A DNA stretch of 64,000 nucleotides from Xenorhabdus thuongxuanensis (GTDB lineage Bacteria; Pseudomonadota; Gammaproteobacteria; Enterobacterales; Enterobacteriaceae). A model generated the notes under the pieces. The model did not search any database. It was not told where the DNA came from and saw nothing but the letters and a program-made list of their open reading frames with translations. The position numbers were made by a program, and so were the translations under genes. Below, piece after piece: positions 29,842-40,283 of the stretch. Within the stretch, counting starts at the first letter, position 1, and each line of letters begins with the position of its first letter. The stretch covers positions 22,612 through 86,611 of the forward strand of contig NZ_MKGR01000014.1 in assembly GCF_001908095.1 (NCBI RefSeq). The letters run 5' to 3'.

Positions 29842-29881
29842 GATTGCGTTTAATAAATTAACGTTTTTATTAAACGCAATC
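29842..29881. repeat. 16-bp perfect palindromic stem between plsC and ftsP
   Basis: GATTGCGTTTAATAAA (29842-29857) is followed after 8 bases by its exact reverse complement (29866-29881). It could be a plsC terminator without a clear T tract, or a binding site; no family is recognised. Confidence 0.6.
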
Positions 29882-30004
29882 GATAGAATAATCAATCCTG
29901 ATAGCCACATTATCAGAGTATCCATCCCAGTCATTATTTGAATTAAACAATTATAGGGGATGGCTATTTTTGTTGTGAGAATTATTTCTATCGTAAAGAC
30001 TATT

Positions 30005-30030
30005 CCTTCTGTGGAGACCTTCTGTGGAGA
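30005..30030 (+). repeat. Duplicated 13-bp unit containing the ftsP ribosome-binding site
   Basis: CCTTCTGTGGAGA occurs twice in direct tandem. The second copy supplies the GTGGAGA used for the ftsP ATG at 30035, and the first copy provides a second, more distant Shine-Dalgarno-like element. The duplication is exact. Confidence 0.85.
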
Positions 30031-30034
30031 AAGT

Positions 30035-31456
30035 ATGTCACTGAGTCGGCGCCAATTTATTCAGGCTTCTGGTTTGGCAATGTGTTTAGGGGCGCTTCCT
30101 TTTGTAGTTCGGGCCAACAAAAATCAACAAACAAAATTACCGCTCCCTCCCTTACTGGAATCCCGCAGAGGGCAACCACTGTTTTTAGCCATACAAAAAG
30201 CTACCTGGTCGTTTAATGGTCATAATAAAGCTCAAGTTTGGGGTATCAACGGACATTATTTAGGACCAACCATTCGGGTTCACCGAGGGGATGATGTCAA
30301 ACTGATCTATAGCAATCGGCTGTCTGAACCGGTTTCAATGACAGTTGGGGGATTATTAGTGCCAGGAACTTTGATGGGAGGCTCGGCTCGTTTGATGGCA
30401 CCGGGGGAAAGCTGGTCGCCGGTTGTCCCGATAGATCAAGTTGCAACGACCTGTTGGTATCATGCCAATACCCCAAATCGTATGGCACGGCATGTCTATG
30501 CTGGCCTTGCAGGTATGTGGCTGGTGGAAGATGAAAGTAGCCGTAGCCTGCCTTTGCCCAGACATTATGGAGTCGATGATTTTCCTGTTATCTTGCAAGA
30601 TAAGCGATTGGATAATTTTGGCGTACCGCAATATAACCCGCCAGCCAATCAAGACTTTCTTGGCGATACCCTGGTGGTTAATGGTGTCGAGAATCCTTTT
30701 GTGGAAGTTCCTAGAGGTTGGATCAGGTTACGTTTCCTAAATGCATCTAATGCCCGTCGATATCAATTGCAGCTCAGTGATGGTCGTCCTTTCTACATGA
30801 TTGCTACTGATCAAGGTTTGCTGCCTGCTCCTGTGGCGGTACAGTTATTGTCACTTGCACCAGGAGAGCGTCGCGAAGTTTTGATTGATATGTCGAAAGT
30901 GGAGAGTATTACCGTTACTGCGGGGGAATCCGCTGGTGTAATCGATCGTTTGAAAGGCTTGTTTGAGCCTTCAACTAAACTGCTGTCAACCACAGTATTA
31001 ACCCTGAAAGCCGGTGGATTGCTCCCTCTGGTGACAGATCAACTACCGACTCAGCTTATCGTTGATAATCCACAAATCAACTCTTCCATTCAAAGTCGTC
31101 AGATTGATTTGGGAGATTATTCTCAAGGGATTAATGGCTCATTGCTGAATAAGCGGCGAATCGATATCACAAGCCAACAAGATGCATGGGAACGTTGGAT
31201 CGTCACAACGTCAGTGCCCCAGCCCTTCCATATTGAAGGGGTAAGGTTTAAAGTCATCAGCCTGAATGGCAACCGTCCAGAGCCACAGGATTATGGCTGG
31301 AAAGATACTGTTTGGATTGATAGCCGTGCTGAATTACTGGTTAATATGATGCAACCGTCTTATGAACATTTTCCTTTCATGTATTACAGCCAGATATTGG
31401 AGATGGCAGATAGTGGTGTTGCCGGACAGTTAGTTGTTGATCCTGCTGGTTTTTAA
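30035..31456 (+). CDS. ftsP: Cell division protein FtsP (SufI)
   Basis: FtsP is a periplasmic multicopper-oxidase-fold protein that stabilises the divisome under stress. The 473-residue precursor has a twin-arginine signal (LSRRQFIQASGLAMCLGAL), as in E. coli SufI, a standard Tat substrate. Three cupredoxin domains follow, but the copper ligands of true oxidases are mostly missing, as expected for FtsP (for example TTCWYHAN retains a partial motif). The ATG at 30035 is chosen because it places the Tat motif at residues 4-6 and has GGAGA upstream; an in-frame ATG at 29960 would bury the signal. Confidence 0.94.
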   Translation: MSLSRRQFIQASGLAMCLGALPFVVRANKNQQTKLPLPPLLESRRGQPLFLAIQKATWSFNGHNKAQVWGINGHYLGPTIRVHRGDDVKLIYSNRLSEPVSMTVGGLLVPGTLMGGSARLMAPGESWSPVVPIDQVATTCWYHANTPNRMARHVYAGLAGMWLVEDESSRSLPLPRHYGVDDFPVILQDKRLDNFGVPQYNPPANQDFLGDTLVVNGVENPFVEVPRGWIRLRFLNASNARRYQLQLSDGRPFYMIATDQGLLPAPVAVQLLSLAPGERREVLIDMSKVESITVTAGESAGVIDRLKGLFEPSTKLLSTTVLTLKAGGLLPLVTDQLPTQLIVDNPQINSSIQSRQIDLGDYSQGINGSLLNKRRIDITSQQDAWERWIVTTSVPQPFHIEGVRFKVISLNGNRPEPQDYGWKDTVWIDSRAELLVNMMQPSYEHFPFMYYSQILEMADSGVAGQLVVDPAGF

Positions 31457-31701
31457 ATGAAATATTTGCTCTGGCTTTACTCGTTTCTGGCTCTGCTTTA
31501 GATAGATGTTCTGCAAAATTGAATAAAGTTGTTATTTTGGTGCCTGCTTGTTAAGTAATGAGCTGTTAACAACGGTTTGTTTAACAATTAGTGGGCAAAC
31601 TAACTATTTGTTTGTAATAAATCGTTAATCATATCGACTGAGAGTAACCCTTTCCGTATAGTGTCCCAAATTTTCATACTACTTGGCTGTAAGGTGATTT
31701 A

Positions 31702-32187
31702 ATGATTATCAGCTTGATTGCTGCGATGGCTATGGATCGAGTTATCGGTATGGAAAATGCCATGCCGTGGACTTTACCAGGTGATTTAGCCTGGTTTAAA
31801 CGCAATACACTCGCAAAGCCAGTTGTAATGGGGCGAGTGACTTATGAGTCGATTGGCCGCCCTTTGCCAGGACGCTTGAATATCGTGATTAGCAACCAAC
31901 CTGCAAGTGATGACCGGGTGACTTGGGTTAACTCTATCGAAGCTGCTTTATCAGCTGCTGGCGATGCTAAAGAAGTTATGGTGATGGGAGGAGGAAAAAT
32001 TTATGAGCAGTTTATTCCTCTGGCTAATCGTATGTATCTAACTCACATTGACGCAGAAGTGATTGGTGACACGGATTTCCCTGATTATGAACCTGATGAA
32101 TGGGATTCAACGTTTACCGAATATCACGATGCAGATGAAAGCAATTCTCATAGCTATTGTTTTGAAATTCTGGAACGCCGAGAGTGA
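31702..32187 (+). CDS. folA: Dihydrofolate reductase FolA
   Basis: FolA reduces dihydrofolate to tetrahydrofolate with NADPH and is the trimethoprim target. The 161-residue chromosomal-type protein has the catalytic Asp28 in [10 protein letters not shown], the GMENAMPW Met20 loop and the [14 protein letters not shown] site. It is nearly collinear with E. coli FolA (159). It converges on apaH across a GC-rich hairpin. Confidence 0.97.
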   Translation: MIISLIAAMAMDRVIGMENAMPWTLPGDLAWFKRNTLAKPVVMGRVTYESIGRPLPGRLNIVISNQPASDDRVTWVNSIEAALSAAGDAKEVMVMGGGKIYEQFIPLANRMYLTHIDAEVIGDTDFPDYEPDEWDSTFTEYHDADESNSHSYCFEILERRE

Positions 32188-32206
32188 GCTAATCTTATCT
32201 GACGTG

Positions 32207-32228
32207 CGGAGTGCCTTGGGGCACTCCG
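32207..32228. terminator. Bidirectional hairpin between folA and apaH
   Basis: CGGAGTGCC pairs with GGCACTCCG over a 4-base loop, between two convergent stop codons. There is no strong T tract on either strand. Confidence 0.5.
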
Positions 32229-32253
32229 GTGTCACAGTCAGGTTTATCATTTA

Positions 32254-33081
32254 TCAGACTTCTGATTTAGTGAATAATGAATCCTGGCTGAAATACTGCT
32301 TATCTTCCCAACGAAGCAAAGTCAATTTACCTCCCCAACAACACCCCGTATCCAGGGCGTAGATGCCGGTGGGTGTGCCCTGACCTTCCAATGCAGCCCA
32401 ATGACCAAAGGCGATAGAATAATTTTCAGGAATGCTGCGTGGTAATTCGAACCAAGGTTTTAGAGGAGCAGGAGCATTTTCTGGTTTGGATTTGCAGCTC
32501 ATATCCAATTGACCATGTGGGAAACAATAACGCATTCGGGTTAAAGCATTGGTACTGTAACGTAATCGGGCAAGTCCGCTTAACTCTGGCGTCCAATTGT
32601 TCGGCATATCCCCATACATCTCATTGAGAAACAAGGGGTAGCTGTCACTGCGAAGAATGGCTTCTACTTCACGGGCACATATTTTGGCTGTTTCCAGATC
32701 CCATTGTGGAGTGAGCCCGGCATGTGCCATGACGAGTTTCAGTTCATCATCGATTTGCAGCATTGGCTGTTTTCTCAACCAATTTATTAATTCATCGACA
32801 TCAGATGCCGAGAGTAATTCATCCAGCAAATCTTTCGGTTTATTGCGGCTGATCTTAGCGTAAACTGCCAACAGATGCAGATCGTGATTGCCCAATACCA
32901 GTTTAACTGCGGAGCCGAGTTGCTTAATGTAGCGAAGTACTGCCAATGAATCAGGGCCACGAGCGACCAGATCGCCTGTTAACCATAAAGTGTCTTCACT
33001 GGGATTAAAATTGACTTGTTCTAATAAGGAGCGAAATTCACGATAACAACCGTGAATATCGCCAATAAGGTATGTAGCCAT
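32254..33081 (-). CDS. apaH: Symmetrical bis(5'-nucleosyl)-tetraphosphatase ApaH
   Basis: ApaH cleaves Ap4A to two ADP and also decaps NpnN-capped RNAs. The 275-residue protein shows the PPP-family metal motifs: GDIHGCYRE (near residue 7), [11 protein letters not shown] (near 35) and LGNHDLHLL (near 64). It is the last gene of the lptD-surA-pdxA-rsmA-apaG-apaH series and starts 2 bp after apaG, as in E. coli. Confidence 0.97.
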   Translation of the reverse strand: MATYLIGDIHGCYREFRSLLEQVNFNPSEDTLWLTGDLVARGPDSLAVLRYIKQLGSAVKLVLGNHDLHLLAVYAKISRNKPKDLLDELLSASDVDELINWLRKQPMLQIDDELKLVMAHAGLTPQWDLETAKICAREVEAILRSDSYPLFLNEMYGDMPNNWTPELSGLARLRYSTNALTRMRYCFPHGQLDMSCKSKPENAPAPLKPWFELPRSIPENYSIAFGHWAALEGQGTPTGIYALDTGCCWGGKLTLLRWEDKQYFSQDSLFTKSEV

Positions 33082-33083
33082 AA

Positions 33084-33461
33084 TTAATTTATCAGTGTTG
33101 GAATAGCCAGCCGGAACACGGGAATGGTGACACGGAATGGACGACCATCGTGATCGATCATGTTATAGTGACCTTCCATTGTTCCCAGAGGTGTTTCCAA
33201 AATAGCGCCACTGCTGTAGCGATATTCTGTTCCCGGTGGGATCAAAGGTTGTTTTCCCACAACCCCTTCACCCTGAACTTCGGTTAGGTGACCATCACTG
33301 TTGGTAATGCGCCAGTAACGGCTAATAAGTTGCACCGGGGAATGCCCAAGATTGCGAATTGATACGGTATAAGCAAACACAAAACGTTGTTGTTCCGGCT
33401 GTGATTGACTTTCTACGTAAGTACTTTGTACTTGAATATGAATTCTTGGTTCATTGAGCAT
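33084..33461 (-). CDS. apaG: Co2+/Mg2+ efflux-related protein ApaG
   Basis: ApaG is a 125-residue fibronectin-III-like protein (same length as E. coli). It begins [20 protein letters not shown] and keeps the conserved [11 protein letters not shown] motif and [11 protein letters not shown]. Its name comes from operon position and a Salmonella cobalt-resistance phenotype; its molecular action is unsettled. The start at 33461 has a perfect AGGAGGT five bases upstream, while the ATG at 33482 adds seven residues absent in the family. Confidence 0.95.
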   Translation of the reverse strand: MLNEPRIHIQVQSTYVESQSQPEQQRFVFAYTVSIRNLGHSPVQLISRYWRITNSDGHLTEVQGEGVVGKQPLIPPGTEYRYSSGAILETPLGTMEGHYNMIDHDGRPFRVTIPVFRLAIPTLIN

Positions 33462-33497
33462 AGGTACCTCCTGTTGCTGCAACGTCTGTTTATTTGT

Positions 33498-34313
33498 TTA
33501 GGCAATTTCAGGTTGAGATGATAACCAATTCGCCATCTTACAGTATTGCTCGACAGAGATGTTTTCAGCCCGCGTGCTTGGCTCAACGCCCAATTCAGTT
33601 AACTGTTCAACAGAAAAAATATTCCCAAGGCTATTGCGGATCGTTTTTCTCCGTTGGTTAAATGCCTGAGTTGTGATCCGGGCTAACATGCGAATATCCT
33701 GAACAGGATAAGGCATACTCTTGTGTGGGATCAAACGCACAATAGCAGAATCCACTTTCGGTGCTGGTGTAAATGCCGTTGGCGGTACTTCAAGAACAGG
33801 GATTACCTGACAGTAGTATTGTGCCATCACACTTAAGCGTCCATAGGCTTTACTGCCAGGCCCCGCGACAAGACGATTCACGACTTCTTTCTGTAACATA
33901 AAGTTCATATCAGCGATAGCATCAGTATAGCTGAAAAGGTGGAACATTAACGGCGTAGAGATGTTATAAGGCAAGTTACCAAATACACGCAGGGATTGCC
34001 CATGTTCTTTGGCAATCTGACCAAAATCAACTGTCATTGCATCTTGTTGAATGATTGTCAGCTTATCTTTCAGTTGAGGGTGGATATGCAGACGAGCCGC
34101 TAAATCACGGTCAAGCTCGACGACAGTCATTTTATCCATGCGTTCACCAACTGGCTCAGTCAGTGCCCCCAGGCCTGGGCCGATTTCCACGATGGTTTGG
34201 CCGACCTGTGGATTCATCGCATTGACAATATTATCAATGATAAGCTGATCGGTTAAAAAGTTTTGCCCGAAACGTTTACGGGCATGGTGCCCTTGATGGA
34301 CTTTATTATTCAT
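33498..34313 (-). CDS. rsmA: 16S rRNA (adenine1518/1519-N6)-dimethyltransferase RsmA
   Basis: RsmA (KsgA) dimethylates A1518 and A1519 of 16S rRNA late in 30S assembly. The 271-residue protein has the SAM motif [12 protein letters not shown] (near residue 42), GNLPYNIS (motif IV, near 113) and the C-terminal helical domain. It overlaps the pdxA 3' end by 8 bp, as in the conserved operon. Confidence 0.97.
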   Translation of the reverse strand: MNNKVHQGHHARKRFGQNFLTDQLIIDNIVNAMNPQVGQTIVEIGPGLGALTEPVGERMDKMTVVELDRDLAARLHIHPQLKDKLTIIQQDAMTVDFGQIAKEHGQSLRVFGNLPYNISTPLMFHLFSYTDAIADMNFMLQKEVVNRLVAGPGSKAYGRLSVMAQYYCQVIPVLEVPPTAFTPAPKVDSAIVRLIPHKSMPYPVQDIRMLARITTQAFNQRRKTIRNSLGNIFSVEQLTELGVEPSTRAENISVEQYCKMANWLSSQPEIA

Positions 34314-35298
34314 TACTGTTTTGTATCATTTTAATTGCTAGATTCAATGCGGTGATAAAACTACCCACATCAGCTTGACCTGTCCCCGCCAGCTCCAGGG
34401 CTGTGCCATGATCGACAGAAGTTCGGATAAATGGCAGTCCTAACGTAATATTCACGGCTCTGCCAAAACCTTGGTATTTTAACACGGGTAGCCCTTGATC
34501 GTGATACATCGAAAGTACGGCATCAGCATGATCTAAATATTTGGCTTGGAAAAGTGTATCTGCAGGCAATGGACCTTCCAGCCATATCCCTTCTGCTCTC
34601 AGGCTATCTAAGGCGGGAATGATGATATCTATTTCTTCATGTCCCATATGTCCCCCTTCACCGGCATGAGGATTCAGGCCGCACACATAGATATGGGGAC
34701 GGGAAATACCGAATTTGGTTTTTAGATCATGATTGAGAATGGTGATCACTTCCCGTAGAGAATCAAACGTAATTGCTTTGGGGACATCCAGAATCGGCAG
34801 ATGCGTGGTTGCCAGCGCTACCCGTAGCTCTTCTGTTGCCAACATCATGACCACCCTTGAGCATTGGCTGTGATCAGCAAAAAACTCAGTATGTCCGGTA
34901 AAAGGCACGCCTGCATCATTAATGACACCCTTATGTACCGGCCCAGTCACCAATGCTGAAAATTCCCCATTCAGGCAACCATCACAGGCTCTTGCTAAGG
35001 TTTCCGTCACATAAGTACCATTTTTCCGGTTTAACTCCCCTGCAATCGTCGGGGAATAAAGGTAAACGGGCAGGATGGTCAGGGTTCCGGCGGATTGTGA
35101 TGAAGAAATGTGTTCTGGAGAATAAGTTTGTAGTTGCAGGGGTAAATTCAGTTGCTTAGCTCGGGAGAGCATTAGCTCTGGATCGGCACAGATAACCAGT
35201 TGGATAGGCCACTCTTTTTGAGCTAGGGCAATGACTAAGTCAGGGCCAACCCCGGCAGGTTCGCCGGGGGTAATGACGATGGGTTTATTATTGTGCAT
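34306..35298 (-). CDS. pdxA: 4-hydroxythreonine-4-phosphate dehydrogenase PdxA
   Basis: PdxA oxidises 4-phosphohydroxy-L-threonine in DXP-dependent pyridoxal phosphate synthesis. The 330-residue product has the [12 protein letters not shown]-terminal motif, the metal-binding histidines in [18 protein letters not shown] and MYHDQGLP, and the terminal [11 protein letters not shown] segment. The start at 35298 places the conserved ITPGEP at the E. coli distance; an ATG at 35307 is an alternative. It overlaps surA by 11 bp, implying translational coupling. Confidence 0.96.
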   Translation of the reverse strand: MHNNKPIVITPGEPAGVGPDLVIALAQKEWPIQLVICADPELMLSRAKQLNLPLQLQTYSPEHISSSQSAGTLTILPVYLYSPTIAGELNRKNGTYVTETLARACDGCLNGEFSALVTGPVHKGVINDAGVPFTGHTEFFADHSQCSRVVMMLATEELRVALATTHLPILDVPKAITFDSLREVITILNHDLKTKFGISRPHIYVCGLNPHAGEGGHMGHEEIDIIIPALDSLRAEGIWLEGPLPADTLFQAKYLDHADAVLSMYHDQGLPVLKYQGFGRAVNITLGLPFIRTSVDHGTALELAGTGQADVGSFITALNLAIKMIQNSNE

Positions 35299-36589
35299 CG
35301 TTACCATCTAAAATTTTCACATAAGCAGAGGCGCGTAATTCTTGTACCCAGCTTTGTGCCTCTTCATTGAATTTACGGTTGAACAGCAAGCGATAGGCAC
35401 GATCTTTCTGTGCGGCATCTGTTCTGTCAACTTTACGGCTATCCAGCAGTTGAATTAAGTGCCAGCCGAAAGAGGAGTGCACAGGCTGGCTGATCTCACC
35501 TTTTTGCAGCTTCATCAGCGCATCACGAAAAGCAGGATCGTAAGCACTCGGCAAATTCCAACCTAGTTCGCCACCGTGCATGGCTGAACCTGGATCTTCA
35601 GAATGCTCTTTTGCTGCTTCTTCGAATGAGGTTTTGCCACTTAAGATCTCTTCTCTGAGTTTCATCAGCTCGTTGCGTGCCTGCTCGTCATTCATAATAG
35701 GTGATGTTTTCAGCAGAATATGGCGGGCATTCACTTCGGTGACGGCAATAGACATCTGACCACCACGGATATCATTCACTTTCAGAATGTGAAAACCAAC
35801 ACCAGAACGAATTGGGCCAATAATCTGTCCTTTATGAGCAGATTGGAGCTGTGCAGCGAACAGGGATGGCAATTCTTGCAGTTTGCTCCAACCCATATTT
35901 CCCCCTTTCAGGGCTTGAGCATCACCGGAATAGGAGAGGGCTAATTTGCCGAAATCCACGCCATTCTGGAGTTCAGATAAGATTTTTTTGATCGTGGTTT
36001 CAGCTTTTTCTACCTGCTCTTGGTTTGGGTTTTCCGGCAGAGGGATCAGGATCTGGCTGATATTTACCTCAGAATCCTGACTGTTTTGGTTGCTAATTTG
36101 GTTAGCCAGTGAATCAACTTCCTGTGGCAGGATAGTGATGCGGCGGCGTACTTCATTGTTACGTACTTCTGCAATCATCATTTCCTTGCGGATCTGATTA
36201 CGGTAAGCATCAAAGCTCATACCCTCTGTGCTCAGATTTTGTTTCAACTGGGCAAGGCTCAAGTGGTTTTGAGCCGCAATATTTGTGATCGCAGAATCTA
36301 AGGCTTGATCAGGGATAGTTATCTGCATCTGGTTTGCCATTTGCAGAACAATATCATCCATAATCAGGCGCTCAAGGATTTGGTGACGCAATGTTTTCTC
36401 ATCCGGTAATTGCTGGTCTGCATGTTTTGCATTGAGTTTAACGGATTGTAAAAGGCTGTTGACGTCACTTTCCAGTACGACATCATTGTTAACAACGGCA
36501 GCTACCTTATTCAGCTCTTGTGGAGCCGCCATTGCGACAGAGTTTACTGAAAACATCAATCCGAAAATCAGCGATCTCCAGTTCTTCAT
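35288..36589 (-). CDS. surA: Periplasmic chaperone/PPIase SurA
   Basis: SurA escorts outer-membrane proteins, including LptD, to the BAM complex. The 433-residue precursor has a signal peptide (residues 1-21, ending AMA), the N-terminal chaperone segment, two parvulin domains (about 177-275 and 287-387; NISQILIPL and ARHILLKT begin them) and the C-terminal helix. It is encoded directly downstream of lptD, its main client, as in E. coli. Confidence 0.97.
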   Translation of the reverse strand: MKNWRSLIFGLMFSVNSVAMAAPQELNKVAAVVNNDVVLESDVNSLLQSVKLNAKHADQQLPDEKTLRHQILERLIMDDIVLQMANQMQITIPDQALDSAITNIAAQNHLSLAQLKQNLSTEGMSFDAYRNQIRKEMMIAEVRNNEVRRRITILPQEVDSLANQISNQNSQDSEVNISQILIPLPENPNQEQVEKAETTIKKILSELQNGVDFGKLALSYSGDAQALKGGNMGWSKLQELPSLFAAQLQSAHKGQIIGPIRSGVGFHILKVNDIRGGQMSIAVTEVNARHILLKTSPIMNDEQARNELMKLREEILSGKTSFEEAAKEHSEDPGSAMHGGELGWNLPSAYDPAFRDALMKLQKGEISQPVHSSFGWHLIQLLDSRKVDRTDAAQKDRAYRLLFNRKFNEEAQSWVQELRASAYVKILDGNDAQ

Positions 36590-36654
36590 ACATTTCCCAT
36601 CATATCAATCCCGCCTTGGCGGGGTTATTTTGTTTACATTGCGTTTTATCGGTA

Positions 36655-39021
36655 TCAGAATGCACGTTGGTATGGAAGAATACCTTTCTGCAACATTTTC
36701 TGACTACCCAAACTATGATTGTTACTTAAGCCACGAAGTTCAACATTGAATGACCATTTATTGTCATATTGACTGCTGTCGAAGCGCCAGTCGGTGATCT
36801 TGCGTTCATAACCCACACTTACAGCCCAACAGCAGGTGTTGTATTGCAAACCTACCATCTGGTTTGCTGGTTGTTTCTCTTTGGTATCGTAGTAATAAGC
36901 TCCTACAAACGCCCAACGATCTGATAATGGCCAGCTTGCCACCATACCAATTTGAGAAATTCCTTGCTGGTAAGCGGGCGAGCCTCCTTTGAGTGTGGCT
37001 TGAATATAATCGCGGTCAACAAAACGATAGCTTAACTGCAACATGCGGTCAGCATCACGACGGTATTCCATGACGGCATTACCCATAGTTAAGCTGTCCA
37101 GACGATTATCATATTGCAGCCCGCCTTTGATGCCCCAGGAATCATTGATTTTCCAGTGCACATCTCCAGCCCAGGTTGTCGCTCCCGTTCCTTTTTTGTT
37201 TCCCATGATATCCTTGCTACCTGAAACAGACTCAGTATCTTCGGTACGTGGGCGTTCAAAGTAGTAGATTTGACCTACGGACAGACTAAAACGTTCAACT
37301 AAATCTTCATCATAAATACGGGTAGTCACACCGGCAGTGAACTGATTGGCAGACGAGATGCGATCTAAGCCACTGTAGAATCGGTCACGGAACAATCCAG
37401 TATAGTCCGATTGTAGTAGGGAAGAATCAAAGTTATTGATGTTATTTTGATTCTTATAAGGAACATAGAGATATTGAACACGTGGCTCCAGCGTCTGAGT
37501 GTAGCCCTGATTAAAATACATGGAGCGTTCCAACACTATCTTCGCATCTGATTTAAATACAGGCAGGACACGGTTTACTGATCTTTCCAATGACGCCGTA
37601 TTAGAATTTTTTTTGGCCGCTTCCGAAAAATCTTGCTCATAGTGTGTTGCCATCAATTTAAATTCATTATTGATGCTTGCCCAACCATTAGAGAGTGGTA
37701 AGTTAATGGCTGGTTCCAAATGCCAGCGTGTTGCATCCGGCCACTGATTGCCGACACTGGAAAATTTCGCGACTTGGGCATAAGTATGGAAATCAAATGG
37801 CCCCAGATCATTCTTATAGTAATTGAGATCCAACTGAGGGGCAGCCCGATAAGCTTTTCTGCTATCACTAGAGGTAAAGATTTGGAACTGTTTGGTTGTT
37901 AGTGTGGCATTCCAGTTCTGTTGGGCATAGCCAATACTGAATTTCTGTGCAGCGTAGCCATCAGTACTGGAACCGTATTGTGAGCTGAAATCACTGAAAT
38001 AGTTCGGATCACTGACTTTGGTATAATCAGCACTGAAACGCCAAACTTGATTCACGACACCACTGTGATTCCAGTAGAACAACCAGCGGCTGTTGCTATC
38101 CCGCTCAGGTCTGATATTGAGTCTTTTATCCTCTTTATACAGACGGTCTTGACCAATCCAATCCAGCGCAACTGTACCTGCACCCGCTTTGGTTAAGTAA
38201 CGGAATTCATTATCCAGCTTCAAACCACGCTTCGTGATGAGATGCGGTGTAATTGTGGCATCATAGTTGGGTGCAATATTCCAATAATATGGCAGCAGGA
38301 ATTGGAAGCCTTCCTTATTGGAAAAACTGGCATTAGGGATTAAGAAACCAGAACGGCGTTTATCCCCAATGGGTAATTGCAAATACGGAGTATAAAATAC
38401 CGGCACATTAGCAACGCGAAAACGGGCATTCCAGATTTCAGCGACTTCTTCTTCACGGTCAAGGATAACCTCAGAACCCACAACACTCCAGCTATCATTA
38501 CCGGGCAGACAGGAAGTGAATATCCCATTATTCATGATAGTATAGCGGTTCTCACCACGCATCATCATCTTATCTGCGCTACCACGTCCTTGACGGCCAA
38601 CCATCTGGTACTTGCCTTGTTCCACGTCGGTATCTTTATTGTTCAGATTCGCCCAGGCGCGTGGTCCCTTCAAAATGATCTGAGGATCATCATAGCTGAC
38701 ATTACCCACTGCGGTAACAGTGCGTACAGGTTCTTTACCCTGTTCTTGTGTCTGTTCGAGCCGAACCTTATCGGCTATCAGGGTTTTATTTCCCTGTTGG
38801 ATATTAACATTGCCAATGAACTCAACTGAATTGGGATATTCACCGTGAGTATCATCGGACTGAATGTAAACTGGCAATTTATTAGGATCACCTGTGATAA
38901 TCGGCTTATCGTAGACAGGTACACCCAACATACATTGTGCTGCAAGGTCAGCATGAGCTTGCTGACTATAAAGTGCTGCCCATACCATTGTGGCCAGCAG
39001 GGTAGGATAACATTTATTCAT
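36655..39021 (-). CDS. lptD: LPS assembly outer membrane protein LptD
   Basis: LptD is the beta-barrel of the Lpt bridge that, with LptE, inserts LPS into the outer leaflet. The 788-residue precursor has a signal peptide (ending QQAHA), the periplasmic OstA/beta-jellyroll domain (about 50-200) and a 26-strand barrel. The four cysteines needed for the interleaved disulphides are conserved: one in AAQCMLGV, one in TSCLPGN and the adjacent pair in [15 protein letters not shown]. It heads the operon with surA and is usually under sigma-E control; I did not identify that promoter. Confidence 0.97.
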   Translation of the reverse strand: MNKCYPTLLATMVWAALYSQQAHADLAAQCMLGVPVYDKPIITGDPNKLPVYIQSDDTHGEYPNSVEFIGNVNIQQGNKTLIADKVRLEQTQEQGKEPVRTVTAVGNVSYDDPQIILKGPRAWANLNNKDTDVEQGKYQMVGRQGRGSADKMMMRGENRYTIMNNGIFTSCLPGNDSWSVVGSEVILDREEEVAEIWNARFRVANVPVFYTPYLQLPIGDKRRSGFLIPNASFSNKEGFQFLLPYYWNIAPNYDATITPHLITKRGLKLDNEFRYLTKAGAGTVALDWIGQDRLYKEDKRLNIRPERDSNSRWLFYWNHSGVVNQVWRFSADYTKVSDPNYFSDFSSQYGSSTDGYAAQKFSIGYAQQNWNATLTTKQFQIFTSSDSRKAYRAAPQLDLNYYKNDLGPFDFHTYAQVAKFSSVGNQWPDATRWHLEPAINLPLSNGWASINNEFKLMATHYEQDFSEAAKKNSNTASLERSVNRVLPVFKSDAKIVLERSMYFNQGYTQTLEPRVQYLYVPYKNQNNINNFDSSLLQSDYTGLFRDRFYSGLDRISSANQFTAGVTTRIYDEDLVERFSLSVGQIYYFERPRTEDTESVSGSKDIMGNKKGTGATTWAGDVHWKINDSWGIKGGLQYDNRLDSLTMGNAVMEYRRDADRMLQLSYRFVDRDYIQATLKGGSPAYQQGISQIGMVASWPLSDRWAFVGAYYYDTKEKQPANQMVGLQYNTCCWAVSVGYERKITDWRFDSSQYDNKWSFNVELRGLSNNHSLGSQKMLQKGILPYQRAF

Positions 39022-39203
39022 AGATGTTTATGCGGTTCCGTCATCAGTGGCATCGTGCCAGCAAACGCTCAGAGACTAACGTAGTTGAGAGATATGAGCC
39101 AGAGTAAAGTTTAACTTTGCTAATCTTGTTGTTAGGCACAGAGCTTAATGGATAGTATGATAATGCAAAATTGCGCTCAGGGCATTGGGGAATTGAAGAC
39201 TAT

Positions 39204-40013
39204 ATGCAGTATTGGGGAAAATTATTCGGATTGATATTTGGGATTGCATCTGGTGCTGGTTTTTGGGGGATTGTGATTGGCTTAGTGCTTGGTCACATCT
39301 TTGACAAAATCAGGATACAAAAATTGGGGAGAACGACTAAAGGCCCAACCCGACAGGCGCTGTTTTTCCGCGGTACTTTTCAAGTATTGGGGCATTTAAC
39401 CAAAGCAAAAGGTCGGGTAACAGAAACAGATATTCAGCTCGCTACCCAATTAATGAACAGAATGCAACTGCATGGAGAGGCACGACTTTCTGCGCAGCAG
39501 GCATTTCGTGAAGGCAAACAGCCGCAATTTCCTTTGCGTGAAACATTGCGACAACTACGCCGTGCTTGCTTCGGTCGTTCTGATCTGATCCGTATGTTTC
39601 TGGAAATTCAGTTACAAGCTGCATTTGCTGATGGTGAACTGCATCCTAATGAAAGAAAAGTGTTGTTTGTCATTGCCGAAGAGTTAGGCATTTCCCGTAT
39701 TCAATTTGAACAATTCCTTGCCATGATGGAAGGTGGGCGCCATTTCGGTGGACAGCACCAGCAGCATGGGCGTTATCAAGGTCATGAGCAGCCGCGTGCA
39801 ACATTGGAAGATGCTTGTAAAGTATTGGGCGTCAATAAACAGGATGATGCGACCACTATTAAGCGGGCTTATCGAAAACTGATGAGTGAGCATCATCCCG
39901 ATAAGCTGGTGGCAAAAGGTTTACCACCAGAAATGATGGAACTGGCGAAACAGAAGGCGCAGTCCATCCAGTTGGCTTACGATTTGATTAAAAAAGAACG
40001 GGGCATTAAATAG
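39204..40013 (+). CDS. djlA: Membrane-anchored co-chaperone DjlA
   Basis: DjlA is a J-domain co-chaperone for DnaK, anchored in the inner membrane by one N-terminal helix that dimerises. In the 269-residue product the helix covers residues 6-32 ([20 protein letters not shown] with glycine spacing), a TerB-like middle domain follows (about 55-175), and the C-terminal J domain contains [13 protein letters not shown] (HPD motif). The start at 39204 gives the E. coli N-terminus MQYWGK; an upstream start (39171) adds 11 residues. It is the last core gene before the island; in E. coli rluA lies nearby. Confidence 0.95.
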   Translation: MQYWGKLFGLIFGIASGAGFWGIVIGLVLGHIFDKIRIQKLGRTTKGPTRQALFFRGTFQVLGHLTKAKGRVTETDIQLATQLMNRMQLHGEARLSAQQAFREGKQPQFPLRETLRQLRRACFGRSDLIRMFLEIQLQAAFADGELHPNERKVLFVIAEELGISRIQFEQFLAMMEGGRHFGGQHQQHGRYQGHEQPRATLEDACKVLGVNKQDDATTIKRAYRKLMSEHHPDKLVAKGLPPEMMELAKQKAQSIQLAYDLIKKERGIK

Positions 40014-40020
40014 CACTCGT

Positions 40021-40183
40021 CAGGCGCTTTTTGAAGTTTTCAGACTGGTGTCTGAGCCAGATAGAACGGATATTTCTGGCAGATATTATAATTACATTCG
40101 CCCCCATAGTTTTAATGGAGGCTTGAATACGAAAAGCAATGGGAGAAGGCTAAAATAGTGTCCGGAAGTTCTTGACCGCTACA
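40021..40183 (+). pseudogene. C-terminal fragment of an IS3-family transposase
   Basis: A reading frame starting within a few bases of the djlA stop gives SEPDRTDISGRYYNYIRPHS then FNGGLN, ending at TAG 40156-40158. The YYN-x-IRPHS block is the usual C-terminus of IS3-family DDE transposases. No upstream part exists, and the sequence after it (TGTCCGGAAGTTCTTGACCG) may be the element's right end. It is an old truncated insertion at the island's left edge. Confidence 0.65.
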
Positions 40184-40185
40184 TC

Positions 40186-40248
40186 ACTCAGTCCATTTTG
40201 GGATTTTTTGATTTGGCGATTAATCAGATCGCAAAAATTGGACTGAGT
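40186..40248. repeat. Spaced inverted repeat at the left island junction
   Basis: ACTCAGTCCA (40186-40195) and TGGACTGAGT (40239-40248) are exact reverse complements 43 bp apart. They lie between the IS3 fragment and the IS481-type element and may be a remnant of another mobile element or a recombination site; no family is recognised. Confidence 0.5.
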
Positions 40249-40283
40249 TCTCTTCGAGAGATCTACTATTTTGAAAGCTTATT

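Noticed and set aside
36655..39021. Possible loss of LptD disulphides
   Set aside because: All four expected cysteines, including the adjacent pair near the C-terminus, are present.
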